From the NCBI GenBank assembly GCA_014859345.1, contig JACUUL010000006.1, positions 1 to 61,066 on the forward strand: a DNA stretch of 61,066 nt, given 5' to 3'. The notes beneath the pieces were generated by a model. It was not told where the DNA came from, ran no database searches, and saw nothing but the letters and a program-made list of their open reading frames with translations. The translations under genes and the position numbers were made by a program. Shown here one piece after another: positions 32,918 through 41,163 of the stretch. The stretch is from Thermoleophilia bacterium. Lineage in GTDB: Bacteria; Actinomycetota; Thermoleophilia; BMS3ABIN01. How positions within the stretch are numbered: the first letter of the stretch is position 1; each line of letters begins with the position of its first letter.

Positions 32918-33853
32918 CTAACCTTCCAGAGCCGCCTGAAGTATCTCGTCCACAAGCTGGTTGAAGCCGATGCCTGCCGAGTCAGTCGCCATGGGGAGGA
33001 GGCTGGTGTCGGTGAAACCCGGGATGGTGTTGATCTCCAGGCAACTCAGGTTTCCGGACTCGTCAAGGATAAGATCCACGCGTCCAAAGCCGGCGCAGCC
33101 CAGCAGGTTGAAAGCGTTCAGTGAAACTTCCACGGCCCGCGCAGCCACATCCCCGGGGATCTCGGCCGGCACCACATAATCGGCCCTTCCCATAGTGTAA
33201 CGGGCTTCGAAGTCGAAGAATTCAGTCTTGGGAATGGCCTCAACTATCGGCAGCGCCCTGGGCTCCTTTCCCAGAATGCTGACAGCCAGCTCCCTGCCCT
33301 TCACATATTTCTCCAACAGCACCTTGTTGTCGAAGCTGAAAGCCGATATCAGCGCCGCCGGCAGCTCTTCTATCGCGTGGGCAAAGCGGATGCCCAGAGC
33401 CGAACCCTGCCCGGCAGGCTTGACCACGATGGGCAGGCCCAGCGCCTCGGCCACGATCGGCATGGTATCGACCGCGCCCAGCTCCTGAAAGGCGTTCCGG
33501 TTGAAAGCGTAAAAAGCCGGTGTGGGGATGCCTCCGGCCTCAAACATGTGCTTGGAAAGCACCTTGTCCATGCAGCGTATGGAGGGCAGCACATCAGAGC
33601 CGGTGTAGGGGATGCCCAGGATGTCCAGCAGCTCCTGGACCGTGCCGTCCTCGCCGCTGCGGCCGTGCATGGCGATGAACGCCGCGTCGGGCTTGAACTC
33701 CTTCAGGCGCTTGACGAGGCGCTCGTCCACGTCGATCCCCTCGACTTTGTGCCCCAGTTCCGCCAGCGCCTTTTCCACCCGGGTACCGGACCGGAGCGAG
33801 ATGTTGCGCTCCAGTGAGCGCCCACCCTTGAGAACCGCGATCTTCATGCTCAT
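32918..33853 (-). CDS. ddl: D-alanine--D-alanine ligase
   Basis: A 311-aa ATP-grasp ligase making the D-Ala-D-Ala dipeptide of peptidoglycan. N-terminal GGRSLERNISLRSG is the substrate-binding Glu/Ser loop, then AMHGRSGEDGTVQ (about 62). ATP-binding VVKPAGQGSALGI lies at about 140-152, and the metal-binding end DLILDESGNLSCLEINTIPG is split by a short linker at about 255-275. The length matches the family. GGAGG lies eight bases before the ATG at 33853. Confidence 0.94.
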   Translation of the reverse strand: MSMKIAVLKGGRSLERNISLRSGTRVEKALAELGHKVEGIDVDERLVKRLKEFKPDAAFIAMHGRSGEDGTVQELLDILGIPYTGSDVLPSIRCMDKVLSKHMFEAGGIPTPAFYAFNRNAFQELGAVDTMPIVAEALGLPIVVKPAGQGSALGIRFAHAIEELPAALISAFSFDNKVLLEKYVKGRELAVSILGKEPRALPIVEAIPKTEFFDFEARYTMGRADYVVPAEIPGDVAARAVEVSLNAFNLLGCAGFGRVDLILDESGNLSCLEINTIPGFTDTSLLPMATDSAGIGFNQLVDEILQAALEG

Positions 33854-33967
33854 CTTGAAAACCTCCGCATCTGTCGGAGTCGACTTATGTTTCCAGGTTT
33901 CTGTTTTTCACGTCACCGGTCTTTGAGCCGATTCCATGCAAACCCGGAACCTGTAAAACGGGACAAC

Positions 33968-35212
33968 CTATCCCCTCAATGCCCGGTAAAGGTCCATCTG
34001 CTCCCTGATCACCTTTGCCAGCCGCTTGATCCCCTCCTCGATCTTGTCCTCGGGCACGCCACAGAACGCCAGCCGCATGTGATTGGCGCCGCTGCCGTCC
34101 ACCCAGCCTCCGGAGCCGGGAACGAAGGCAACCTTCTGCTCCTCCACGGCCAGGGCCAGCAGGTCGACCGTGTTCAGGTATTCCGGCAGAGTCACCCAGA
34201 TGAAGAATCCGCCCCTGGGATGAGTCCAGACCGCTTCCTCCGGGAAATACTTCTCCAAAGCCGCCAGCATTGCATCGCGGCGCTTGTGATAAACCCGGGT
34301 GACCTTCTCGACGTAGTCCTGCCAGCGAGCTTCCCGGAAGTACTCGTTGACGATCATCTGCGCCAATGTCGAAGGGCACAGGTCGGCGGCCTGCTTTCCG
34401 AGGTTGATCTTCTGCAGGATCGGCGGCGGGGCCACCAGCCAGCCCAGGCGGATGCCGGGCGAAATGATCTTGGAAAACGTACTTAAATAGATGACATTGT
34501 CGTCCTGGTCCAGTGAATACAGGGTCGGCAGCTGCTCTCCTTCGAAGCGCAGCTGGCCGTACGGATTGTCCTCGACGATGATGAGGCCGTAGTCGCGCGC
34601 CATGGCAATCATCTCCAGGCGCCGCTGCCGGCTGATGGAAACCCCCGCCGGGTTATGAAAATTGGGAATTGTGTAGATAAATTTAGGCTTCGTGCCCGCC
34701 CTTTTGAGTTTCTCCAATGTGTCCTTCAGCAGGTCGGTGCGAAAGCCGTCCTCATCCAGCGGCACCTGAATGACGTTGGCCTCAAAGCTGCACAGCGATG
34801 GAATGGCTCCCGGATAGGTGGGCGCCTCAGTGATCACCAGGTCGCCGGGGTTTATAAGAATGCGGCAAACTAGGTCGATGGCCTGCTGCCCGCCGGTGGT
34901 GACGATGATATTGTCGGTATTGACCAGTGTGTTCTCGGCCTCCATCACCCTGGCTATGTTGGCCTTGGTCTCCTCCAGGCCTTCCGTGGGGCCGTACTGA
35001 AGGGCGGCTGCGCACGCCTTCGTGGCAACCTCGTGCGTCACCCGGGCCAGCGTCTTGGCAGGGAAACTTTCAGTGCTCGGCAGGCCGCCCGCGAGGGAGA
35101 TGACGTCTGGCATGGCGGTGACCGCCATGAGATCGCGCATAACTGACGAGCGCATGCATCCGGTGCGCCGGGCGTAAAAGTCCTCATACTTGTCAAAGCC
35201 GATCCTGGTCAT
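33968..35212 (-). CDS. PLP-dependent class I/II aminotransferase (2-aminoadipate/MocR-type fold I)
   Basis: A 414-aa fold-type I aminotransferase resembling LysN/ARO8-like enzymes. Motifs are ISLAGGLPSTESFP (about 40), YGPTEGLEETK (about 78), TTGGQQAIDLVCRIL (about 108), PNFHNPAGVS (about 188), EDNPYGQLRF (about 217) and the PLP-lysine segment STFSKIISPGIRLGW (about 246). The GGGAG site supports the ATG at 35212 rather than one four codons upstream. The substrate is probably an amino-acid/2-oxoacid pair but is not readable. It stands between ddl and the divergent DUF4126 gene. Confidence 0.88.
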   Translation of the reverse strand: MTRIGFDKYEDFYARRTGCMRSSVMRDLMAVTAMPDVISLAGGLPSTESFPAKTLARVTHEVATKACAAALQYGPTEGLEETKANIARVMEAENTLVNTDNIIVTTGGQQAIDLVCRILINPGDLVITEAPTYPGAIPSLCSFEANVIQVPLDEDGFRTDLLKDTLEKLKRAGTKPKFIYTIPNFHNPAGVSISRQRRLEMIAMARDYGLIIVEDNPYGQLRFEGEQLPTLYSLDQDDNVIYLSTFSKIISPGIRLGWLVAPPPILQKINLGKQAADLCPSTLAQMIVNEYFREARWQDYVEKVTRVYHKRRDAMLAALEKYFPEEAVWTHPRGGFFIWVTLPEYLNTVDLLALAVEEQKVAFVPGSGGWVDGSGANHMRLAFCGVPEDKIEEGIKRLAKVIREQMDLYRALRG

Positions 35213-35323
35213 GGACTCTCCCATATTAGTCCAGCCCGGATTCTTTAAGCAACAGGGTGAGAATGGTAAAATCCCCGGGACTCGGGGAATCCGTAAAAAG
35301 CCTGAAGGAACGGGGAGGAGCAG

Positions 35324-35896
35324 ATGGCGATCGCGTGGGCAATCGGAGCCGGAATCGGGCTCTCGTCACTGGCCGGGTTCAGGGCCTTTCTGCCTGTGGC
35401 GGTGTTTATGTTCATGTCCAGGCTGGGCTGGTCGTGGGGTATTCAGGTGGAAGGCACCTCCTTTGATTTTCTGACATCAAACCTGGTCATCGTCATATTG
35501 CTGGCGCTGGTGGTCCTTGAGGTGCTCCTTACCCGCGTCGGTTCGCTGGTTACACTGGAAAGGATGCTGCGCCTGCCGCTGGCCGCGGCTGCGGGGGCCC
35601 TGCTTTTTACAGCCGCCCTGGCCGGCGAGTCTGCCGGCAGCGTCCTGCATTTTTTGGGCATCCCTTTGGGCCTGGGCCTGGCATGGCTCGGCTATTACGT
35701 GTACCGGGGCCTCATGCACGTGGGGGAGGGCCGGGACCCCGGTCCGGCGCTGGACCTCTCTGTGGTTGTTCTTTCGGTGCTCATGATGCTGCTGCCGCCC
35801 GCGGGCTTTTTCTTCGGCGCCCTGACCGCCTGGCTGGCGCTCAGGGTAAGAAAGCTGAAGCGGATGAAATACAAGGGGCTGAGGGTCCTGGCGTAG
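35324..35896 (+). CDS. DUF4126 family membrane protein
   Basis: A 190-aa protein with five or six hydrophobic segments. The family signature near the N-terminus is GIGLSSLAGFRAFLPV (about 9-24), followed by helices at about 50-66, 78-98, 105-125 and 145-170 and a basic tail. Function unknown. It is preceded by a GGGGAGG site and followed after 19 bases by acylphosphatase, probably in one transcript. Confidence 0.78.
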   Translation: MAIAWAIGAGIGLSSLAGFRAFLPVAVFMFMSRLGWSWGIQVEGTSFDFLTSNLVIVILLALVVLEVLLTRVGSLVTLERMLRLPLAAAAGALLFTAALAGESAGSVLHFLGIPLGLGLAWLGYYVYRGLMHVGEGRDPGPALDLSVVVLSVLMMLLPPAGFFFGALTAWLALRVRKLKRMKYKGLRVLA

Positions 35897-35915
35897 TCGC
35901 TGCAGGAACTTATAG

Positions 35916-36200
35916 GTGCCCATCAAACGAGCTCACATATTTATCTCCGGCCGCGTCCAGGGGGTTTTTTTCCGTCAGTGGTCAGCCGACCATGCCCGCC
36001 GGCTCGGTCTGGCGGGCTGGGTGCGAAACCGGCTGGACGGCCAAGTGGAGGCGGTTTTTGAAGGCCCGGCCGGTTCGGTTGATAAGATGGTGGAACTCTG
36101 CAGAGAGGGCCCGCCCCATGCCCGGGTGGACACCATCCTGGATGATTACTCCCAATCCGTGGAAGGGTTAACGGGGTTCGAGGTGAAGAGTTCCGTCTGA
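35916..36200 (+). CDS. acyP: acylphosphatase
   Basis: A 94-aa enzyme hydrolysing acyl phosphates. The catalytic Arg lies in GRVQGVFFRQW (about 12-22) and the Asn in GWVRNRLDGQVEAVFEG (about 33-49); both are intact. It starts with GTG at 35916 after a CAGGA site. The length is normal. It shares a transcript with the DUF4126 gene. Confidence 0.93.
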   Translation: MPIKRAHIFISGRVQGVFFRQWSADHARRLGLAGWVRNRLDGQVEAVFEGPAGSVDKMVELCREGPPHARVDTILDDYSQSVEGLTGFEVKSSV

Positions 36201-36218
36201 GCTTTCAGGCCGTTCGGC

Positions 36219-36239
36219 GCCGCGGGCCCGGTCCGCGGC
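36219..36239. other. hairpin between convergent genes
   Basis: A 7-bp stem GCCGCGG/CCGCGGC with a 7-base loop lies between acyP and the convergent cbiO. There is no T-run, so termination is only a possibility. Confidence 0.35.
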
Positions 36240-36263
36240 TCCCCGGTTCCGCATGCGTCCCTT

Positions 36264-37124
36264 CTAATGCTCGTCACCGTGATGATGTTCCTCCAGGTGG
36301 CTGTGGGGGTGATAGTGCTCCATGCCCGCGTGACTGTGGGGATGATCGTGGATCAGGTTGGCGGAAAGGAGCAACTCACGGTTTCCCAGTATCCGCGCCG
36401 CAGGCCCGTCGCCAGCCGTCCGGTGATCCTCGCCCAGCACGATCGCCCGCCCGGCCACCTCCTTCGCCAGGGCCAGGTCCTGGGTGGCCGTGATGACAGT
36501 CTTGCCCGCGGCGGCCAGCTGCACTGTAAGCCTGGCCAGGAAACCGGCGGTCTTGGGGTCGAGACCCGCGGTGGGCTCATCCAGCAGCAGCACTTCCGGG
36601 CTTATGGCCAGGACCGACGCCAGAGCCACCTTCTTTTTCTCGCCGCTGCTCAGATGGAATGGCGGCCTGTCCCTGAGATGCTCCAGGCCGAGAATGTGCA
36701 CGGTGGCTTCGACCCTCTCTTCCACCTCGCCCGGCTCAAGCTCCAGATGCAGCGGTCCGAAGGCTATCTCTTCCCAGACGCTGGGGGAGAAAAGCTGCGC
36801 GTCGGAGTTCTGAAACACGAAACCGACACGGCGCCTGAACGCCAGTGAGAAGCCCTCATCCTGAAGCGATTCCTCAGACAGCTCTTCGCCGAACGCCCGG
36901 ACGGAACCGGACGACGGAAAGATCAGGGCATTCATCATTTTCAGCAAGGTTGATTTGCCCGAACCGTTGGCGCCCAGAAGCGCCAGGCTCTCTCCGGCTT
37001 TTACCTCGAAGGTCACATCGTCAAGCGCCCCGGTTTCCTCATAGCTGTAAGAAACGGATGATACCTCGTAGACAGCGTTGCCTTCGCCAATTGCCGGACC
37101 TCCCACCTGATTATTCTCAGCCAA
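36264..37124 (-). CDS. cbiO: nickel/cobalt ECF transporter ATPase (CbiO/NikO)
   Basis: A 286-aa ABC ATPase powering a group I ECF metal transporter. Walker A is LGANGSGKSTLL (about 46), the Q-loop FVFQNSDAQLF is typical of CbiO, the signature is HLSSGEKKKVALA (about 158), and Walker B is LLLDEPTAGLD (about 180). The C-terminal 28 residues hold about 11 His (HPHSHAGMEHYHPHSH and more), a metal-storing tail common in nickel handling. The start is uncertain: TTG at 37124 overlaps cbiQ by 8 bases with GGAGG 11 bases upstream; GTG at 37136 is possible. Confidence 0.9.
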   Translation of the reverse strand: MAENNQVGGPAIGEGNAVYEVSSVSYSYEETGALDDVTFEVKAGESLALLGANGSGKSTLLKMMNALIFPSSGSVRAFGEELSEESLQDEGFSLAFRRRVGFVFQNSDAQLFSPSVWEEIAFGPLHLELEPGEVEERVEATVHILGLEHLRDRPPFHLSSGEKKKVALASVLAISPEVLLLDEPTAGLDPKTAGFLARLTVQLAAAGKTVITATQDLALAKEVAGRAIVLGEDHRTAGDGPAARILGNRELLLSANLIHDHPHSHAGMEHYHPHSHLEEHHHGDEH

Positions 37125-38067
37125 TAATCCTGTCACCTCCGATGACGGCCACCGCAAGAATCGCCACGCACGCGGCGAACACCAGATCCCTGCCCGCCAG
37201 GGAGAAACGGTTAAGCGTCCGCGGCTCGCCGCTGTAGCCCCGGCTGACCATCGCCGCGTAGACTTCCTCGCCGAGCGCCTGGGACTTCCCCAGCAGTGCA
37301 CCCATGCTGCCGGTGACGAAACGGCGGTCTTCCCGGGGAGTCGAGACGCCGGCCAGGCGGCTGCGGCGGGCCGTGAACATGTCCGTGGCCAGTCCCAGAA
37401 GCAGGAAGATATACCGGTATGTCATAGAAATTATCAGCACGAACACCCTCGGCACGTGGAAGACCCGGAGCGCTTTCAAAAGATCCGGCCAGCGGGTGCT
37501 AAGAGTCAGCAGAACCGCCAGAGATACCGAGGCCGCTACTCGCAGAACGAAGATAACGGCGCCGGTTGCGCCCTGCCGCGTCACAGCCAATGAGTCGCCC
37601 AGCAGCCACGGGCCCAGGTGCACGTCGCGCCCGAAGTCCCATAACGTGACCAGCGGATCGCCTGGCCTGATGATGTTGAACAGGCTGGGAAGGACGATTA
37701 CTCCCGTAAACAGCGGGATGAACAGCCAGACGCGCTTGACGAAATATCCCGGTGAAATCCGGGACATCGCGGCCAGCAGGACCGTGCCGGCATAGAGACC
37801 CAAAAGGATGAACGGGCTATGGATCAGGCCTATCGCGATCAGCAGCGTCAGAAATCCCAAAATCTTTATTCTGGGGTCGATACGCTGCAGAAGGCCCGGG
37901 CGCGCCGCTATCCGCTCGGAGAAGATGCTGCTTCTGAGCGCCTCGGAAAGGCCCGAAATGGTCCGCTCCACAACGCTGGTCCGGCGGCGGCGGCCGTTTC
38001 TTGACACACCGGCGTCGATCGGCTTTTTCCGCATCCATTCCGGTATCGAAAGGCCGGCTTCAGCCAT
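37117..38067 (-). CDS. cbiQ: ECF transporter T component (CbiQ/NikQ)
   Basis: A 316-aa membrane coupling protein linking the ATPase to the substrate-binding subunit. Five or six helices are visible. The two coupling helices carry the Ala-Arg-Gly-type signatures DMFTARRSRLAG (about 232) and AAMVSRGYSGEPR (about 272). The N-terminal 45 residues are basic and atypically long. It starts one base after cbiM and overlaps cbiO, so the three are tightly coupled. Confidence 0.9.
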   Translation of the reverse strand: MAEAGLSIPEWMRKKPIDAGVSRNGRRRRTSVVERTISGLSEALRSSIFSERIAARPGLLQRIDPRIKILGFLTLLIAIGLIHSPFILLGLYAGTVLLAAMSRISPGYFVKRVWLFIPLFTGVIVLPSLFNIIRPGDPLVTLWDFGRDVHLGPWLLGDSLAVTRQGATGAVIFVLRVAASVSLAVLLTLSTRWPDLLKALRVFHVPRVFVLIISMTYRYIFLLLGLATDMFTARRSRLAGVSTPREDRRFVTGSMGALLGKSQALGEEVYAAMVSRGYSGEPRTLNRFSLAGRDLVFAACVAILAVAVIGGDRIIG

Positions 38068-38068
38068 C

Positions 38069-39091
38069 CTATTTCCTCACGTCTTTCCCGGCGGTCAACC
38101 GCACGATAACGTAGGTCAGTAACGATACGATGCCGAGTCCCAGGATGGCCGAAAATACATACGCCGCCACCCCGGCCCAGGGCTCTCCTCCATCACCAGG
38201 CAGGGCATAGTCGGGCAGGATGCCGCTCCAGAGGCCCGCGAACCGCTCCATGCCCTCGGGGATGAAGCCCAGCTCTTCGCGGATCTCCTCAGGGCCCCAT
38301 TCGCCCCAGGCCGGCGCGCTGGCCAGAAGCCCGAGGGGAACGAACACAATCATCAGCAGAAGTCCGATTGCCAGCGGCTTTAGCCGCTGCCCTCCCGCCC
38401 TGGCCTTCTTCGATTCCGCGGCGGCCAATAGCAGGCCTGGGTTTGTGCGTTGGAGATACAGGACCACCAGCGAGGTTACCGCCGCCTCGACAAAGCCCAC
38501 CAATGTGAGGTGCGCCGCCATCATCGCCGGGACGGCCTGGGAGAGCCCGTAAGGAGAATAGAGGGCGGCGCCCGCGGCAGTCTGGAAGAAGTCGCCCTGG
38601 ATCCCTATTTGCACAGCCGTCAGAAAAGCCGCCACATTGATTCCTGCGTACGCCCCCACTCCCGCGGCCAGCCATTGCCGGGCCGACCCCGGCGCGGCGC
38701 CAAGGCTAAACACGCGGTAGACATAATAACCCGCGACCGGCATGGCGAACCCGATGTTCAAACAGTTGGCGCCCAGAGCCAGCAGACCGCCGTCGCCAAA
38801 GAAGAGCGCCTGAATGACCAGCGCCACGGTCAAGGCGATAACGGCTGTCCAGGGTCCCAGCACGACAGCCACCAGCGTCCCGCCGATGGCATGCCCGGTA
38901 GTGCCCCCCGGCACCGGGATGTTGAACATCATGATTACGAAAGTGAAAGCGGCGCCGATGGCCACCAGCGGCGCCTGCCGGGCCTTTAGCAGCCTCTTTG
39001 CCTTGTATCCGGCGGTATACCACACCGGCACCATCAGGGCCCAGAGGCCTCCTGCCGTCTGCGGGCTTATATAACCGTCGGGGATGTGCAT
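38069..39091 (-). CDS. cbiM: nickel/cobalt ECF transporter substrate-binding CbiM fused to a CbiN/PDGLE-like domain
   Basis: A 340-aa membrane protein. The mature N-terminus MHIPDGYIS provides the His2 and main-chain ligands for Ni(II)/Co(II); seven helices follow (about 15-215). The last third (about 235-340) adds two helices flanking an external segment with EGMERFAGLWSG and DYALPGDG, resembling a PDGLE/CbiN-type partner. It begins 152 bases after cooT, and that gap is highly structured. Nickel is favoured as substrate because cooT lies in the same operon and cooC in the window, but cobalt is not excluded. Confidence 0.92.
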   Translation of the reverse strand: MHIPDGYISPQTAGGLWALMVPVWYTAGYKAKRLLKARQAPLVAIGAAFTFVIMMFNIPVPGGTTGHAIGGTLVAVVLGPWTAVIALTVALVIQALFFGDGGLLALGANCLNIGFAMPVAGYYVYRVFSLGAAPGSARQWLAAGVGAYAGINVAAFLTAVQIGIQGDFFQTAAGAALYSPYGLSQAVPAMMAAHLTLVGFVEAAVTSLVVLYLQRTNPGLLLAAAESKKARAGGQRLKPLAIGLLLMIVFVPLGLLASAPAWGEWGPEEIREELGFIPEGMERFAGLWSGILPDYALPGDGGEPWAGVAAYVFSAILGLGIVSLLTYVIVRLTAGKDVRK

Positions 39092-39136
39092 CGGTTGCTC
39101 GTTCCGGTTCCCCTTTTTGGGGCGGGAAATAGACCA

Positions 39137-39233
39137 CTTGCGTCCGGCGCCGCCTTACTGGCGGCACACGGGCCTTCGCGGCCCGGAGTCCATTGCTGTT
39201 TCGCAAGCCGGGTCCTGCCGTCGCGTCGGCAGG
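39137..39233 (-). other. structured intercistronic RNA before cbiM
   Basis: Between cooT and cbiM the minus-strand RNA can form a 7-bp hairpin (39214-39220 with 39227-39233). A long-range stem CGCAAG/CTTGCG (39202-39207 with 39137-39142) encloses two hairpins, GGGCC/GGCCC (39170-39184) and GCCGCC/GGCGGC (39149-39165). A-rich CCCC-AAAAA-GGGG lies just before the cbiM start, which lacks a clear ribosome site. A metal-responsive element is possible. No known riboswitch consensus was recognised. Confidence 0.45.
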
Positions 39234-39243
39234 ATCGCCGACA

Positions 39244-39429
39244 TTACCGGGTCAGATAGACCTTGTGTTCGAGGAGCCTGAGTTCCTTGATCCTGGCCTC
39301 GACGATTTTCTGCTGACCCAGCAGGTCGGTCAGCACCAGCCGTTCACCGTCGGGAATAATGGTGGCGACATCTTCCATCAGCTTTTCTTCCTTCTCTTCA
39401 TTCTGGAGGTAGACCGTGAGCTCACACAT
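39244..39429 (-). CDS. cooT: CooT family nickel-binding protein
   Basis: A 61-aa protein. CooT binds one Ni(II) per dimer through the conserved Cys2 and helps mature carbon monoxide dehydrogenase. Here Cys2 is present (MCELTVYLQ), followed by the small beta-barrel pattern VATIIPDGERLVLTDLLGQQ. The length equals the family (about 60-66). The start lies 8 bases inside the DUF3842 gene with a GAGGTG site. Position ahead of cbiMQO links nickel import to CODH assembly. Confidence 0.85.
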   Translation of the reverse strand: MCELTVYLQNEEKEEKLMEDVATIIPDGERLVLTDLLGQQKIVEARIKELRLLEHKVYLTR

Positions 39430-39871
39430 CCGCTTTCACCTCCTCTTCGATGTCAAACATCTTCTTCAGCCTGGCCAGGGCTTCATCCATCAGGTGGGGA
39501 AGCGGCTGACGGCTGGTGCCAACGAAATGAGTCCGGGGGTGCCCCAGTGGCAACAGTATTTTTTGAGCCCGGGCGGCAGCGATGGCGCCTGCCATTCCCG
39601 GCGTCAGCTCTCCCATGTACGAATTCGGTATGACCGCGGAGGCAGGCGCCAGGATCACATCCGCCTGGTCGATTGAGACGCGGATGGCGTTCTCACCGGT
39701 TGCGCCCCGGCTGGCGCGGGCCCGCATCATGTTTGCCGTGGCGGCGGAGTTGGTGCCGAAGACGAGGATTTCGACATCCTCAGGCAGTTCCCGCCTTATC
39801 TGGCTTACGATCTGGTGGCCGATGTTGCCGCCCATGCCGTCCACAACAGCTATCACGGGTAGTTTTTTCAT
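39422..39871 (-). CDS. DUF3842 family protein
   Basis: A 149-aa protein with a Rossmann-like start (VIAVVDGMGGNIGHQI), then FGTNSAATANMMRARASRG, ATGENAI and NSYMGELTPGMA, all characteristic of DUF3842. This family is often found next to CooT and CbiM-type genes in anaerobes. Its biochemical role is unknown; nucleotide or metal-centre binding is inference. First gene of the nickel operon, behind the promoter at 40101-40129 and a hairpin-rich leader. Confidence 0.87.
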   Translation of the reverse strand: MKKLPVIAVVDGMGGNIGHQIVSQIRRELPEDVEILVFGTNSAATANMMRARASRGATGENAIRVSIDQADVILAPASAVIPNSYMGELTPGMAGAIAAARAQKILLPLGHPRTHFVGTSRQPLPHLMDEALARLKKMFDIEEEVKADV

Positions 39872-39983
39872 AAGTCAGGCTTTCCTGGTTTCCGGTTTGT
39901 CATTCCCGGTTCTATTGCCGATCAAAAAGGAGGCTTCCCCTAAACCGGTTTGCGCCGCTTCCTTGTTGAAGATCCTGAGACGC

Positions 39984-40094
39984 AAAAAACCCCGAAGTCG
40001 GGAGCCCAGCGGCTCTTCCGGACCTTCGAGGTCGGGTAAACAGATCAATCAGTCTTTAGAGCTTCGGCTCTCTGACGGAAGGCTTCGGCCTTCC
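39984..40094 (-). promoter_or_regulatory. hairpin-rich leader of the nickel operon, possible attenuator
   Basis: Read on the minus strand, five hairpins follow one another from the predicted transcription start: GGAAGGC-CGAA-GCCTTCC (40077-40094), AGAGC-CGAA-GCTCT (40058-40071), GACC/GGTC (40021-40033), GAGCC-GCTG-GGCTC (40002-40015) and CCCG-ACTT-CGGG (39991-40002), then T6 (39984-39989). The last two share a base, so they could compete. This is the form of an attenuator or riboswitch upstream of a metal-uptake operon; no known class was recognised. Confidence 0.5.
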
Positions 40095-40100
40095 TTGATA

Positions 40101-40129
40101 AACATAGACGACCGGGACCAGCGAGTCAA
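40101..40129 (-). promoter_or_regulatory. promoter of the DUF3842-cooT-cbiMQO operon
   Basis: On the minus strand TTGACT (40124-40129) and TATGTT (40101-40106) are 17 bases apart. Initiation would fall near 40094, exactly at the first leader hairpin. Confidence 0.6.
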
Positions 40130-40143
40130 ATAATTGCTAAACT

Positions 40144-41163
40144 ATGATTGATATGTTGTCCGCTTATTTTGACATCCTCGCAGGTAAAAAGAAGCCGCGG
40201 TTTCACGCTCTCCGCTCGCGGGACACCGGCCTGAACCGCCTCGATCTGGAGGGGGCGGACGCGGGCGTGCTCTGGGAGGTTCACGATGCCGCCCTGGACG
40301 GCCTGGCCGCCGGAGTTCGGGAAAAATCATCCCGGCCGGATAACGCGAACCTGCTTGAGCTTAAGCAGGCAATCTCCCGCCGTCTTCTATCATCATGCAA
40401 TTTCTGCGAGCGCCGCTGCGGCGCCAAGCGGACGTCGGGCAAAACCGGAACCTGCGGGGTCCCGGTGCGGTCCCGCTATGCCAGCGAGTTCTTTCACTTC
40501 GGCGAGGAAGCGGAGCTGGTTCCTTCCCACACAATTTTCTTCACCGGCTGCAATTTCAGTTGCGTTTACTGCCAGAACCATGATATCGCCACCAGCCCTG
40601 CTGCCGGCTCTGTGGCTGACCCGGCAAGCCTGGCGCGGTCCATCGACCGGGGCCGGGAAAGGGGCAGCCGGAACGTCAACTTCGTGGGCGGCAACCCAGA
40701 CCCTCATCTTCACACGTGCCTCGATATCATCTCCCTGCTCCGGTCAGATGTTCCGGTTGTCTGGAACTCAAACGCTTATGCCTCCCGGGAGGCCATGAAA
40801 CTGCTCGGCGGCGCCGTCGACATCTATCTCAGCGACTTTCGCTACGGGGATAATGGCTGCGCCGAAGAGTATTCGGATGTACCGGAGTACTGGGAAACCG
40901 TTACGCGGAACCTCCTTCTCTCTTACCGCCAGGCCGAATTGATGCTCAGGCATCTGGTGCTGCCGGGCCATCTCGACTGCTGCACGGCGCCCATCATGGC
41001 ATGGGTGGCCCGGAATCTGCCGGGCGTCCGCTTCAATCTCATGTTCCAGTATCGCCCCGAGCATGAGGCCCACCTCCATCCCGGAATCGATCGAAGCCTA
41101 ACCGCCGAGGAGACAGTCCGGGCGCGGTCGCTGGCCCGCGATTATGGTATCAAAGCCGCCTGA
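40144..41163 (+). CDS. PflA/PflX-like radical SAM protein
   Basis: A 339-aa radical SAM enzyme distinct from the amrS-like gene. An N-terminal cysteine cluster (CNFCERRC and a later TCGVP) precedes FFTGCNFSCVYCQN, the SAM-binding 4Fe-4S site (about 135-145). FVGGNPDPHLH (about 180) matches the GGEP-type SAM motif in variant form, and a paired CC lies near about 280. It resembles PflX/PFL-activase-like proteins; the substrate is unknown. The ATG at 40144 lies close to the divergent nickel-operon promoter. Confidence 0.82.
   Translation: MIDMLSAYFDILAGKKKPRFHALRSRDTGLNRLDLEGADAGVLWEVHDAALDGLAAGVREKSSRPDNANLLELKQAISRRLLSSCNFCERRCGAKRTSGKTGTCGVPVRSRYASEFFHFGEEAELVPSHTIFFTGCNFSCVYCQNHDIATSPAAGSVADPASLARSIDRGRERGSRNVNFVGGNPDPHLHTCLDIISLLRSDVPVVWNSNAYASREAMKLLGGAVDIYLSDFRYGDNGCAEEYSDVPEYWETVTRNLLLSYRQAELMLRHLVLPGHLDCCTAPIMAWVARNLPGVRFNLMFQYRPEHEAHLHPGIDRSLTAEETVRARSLARDYGIKAA

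Noticed and set aside
39984-40094. Known NiCo or cobalamin riboswitch in the nickel-operon leader
   Set aside because: I could not find the conserved cores of either class (for example the B12 box), only tandem hairpins; kept as an unassigned leader.
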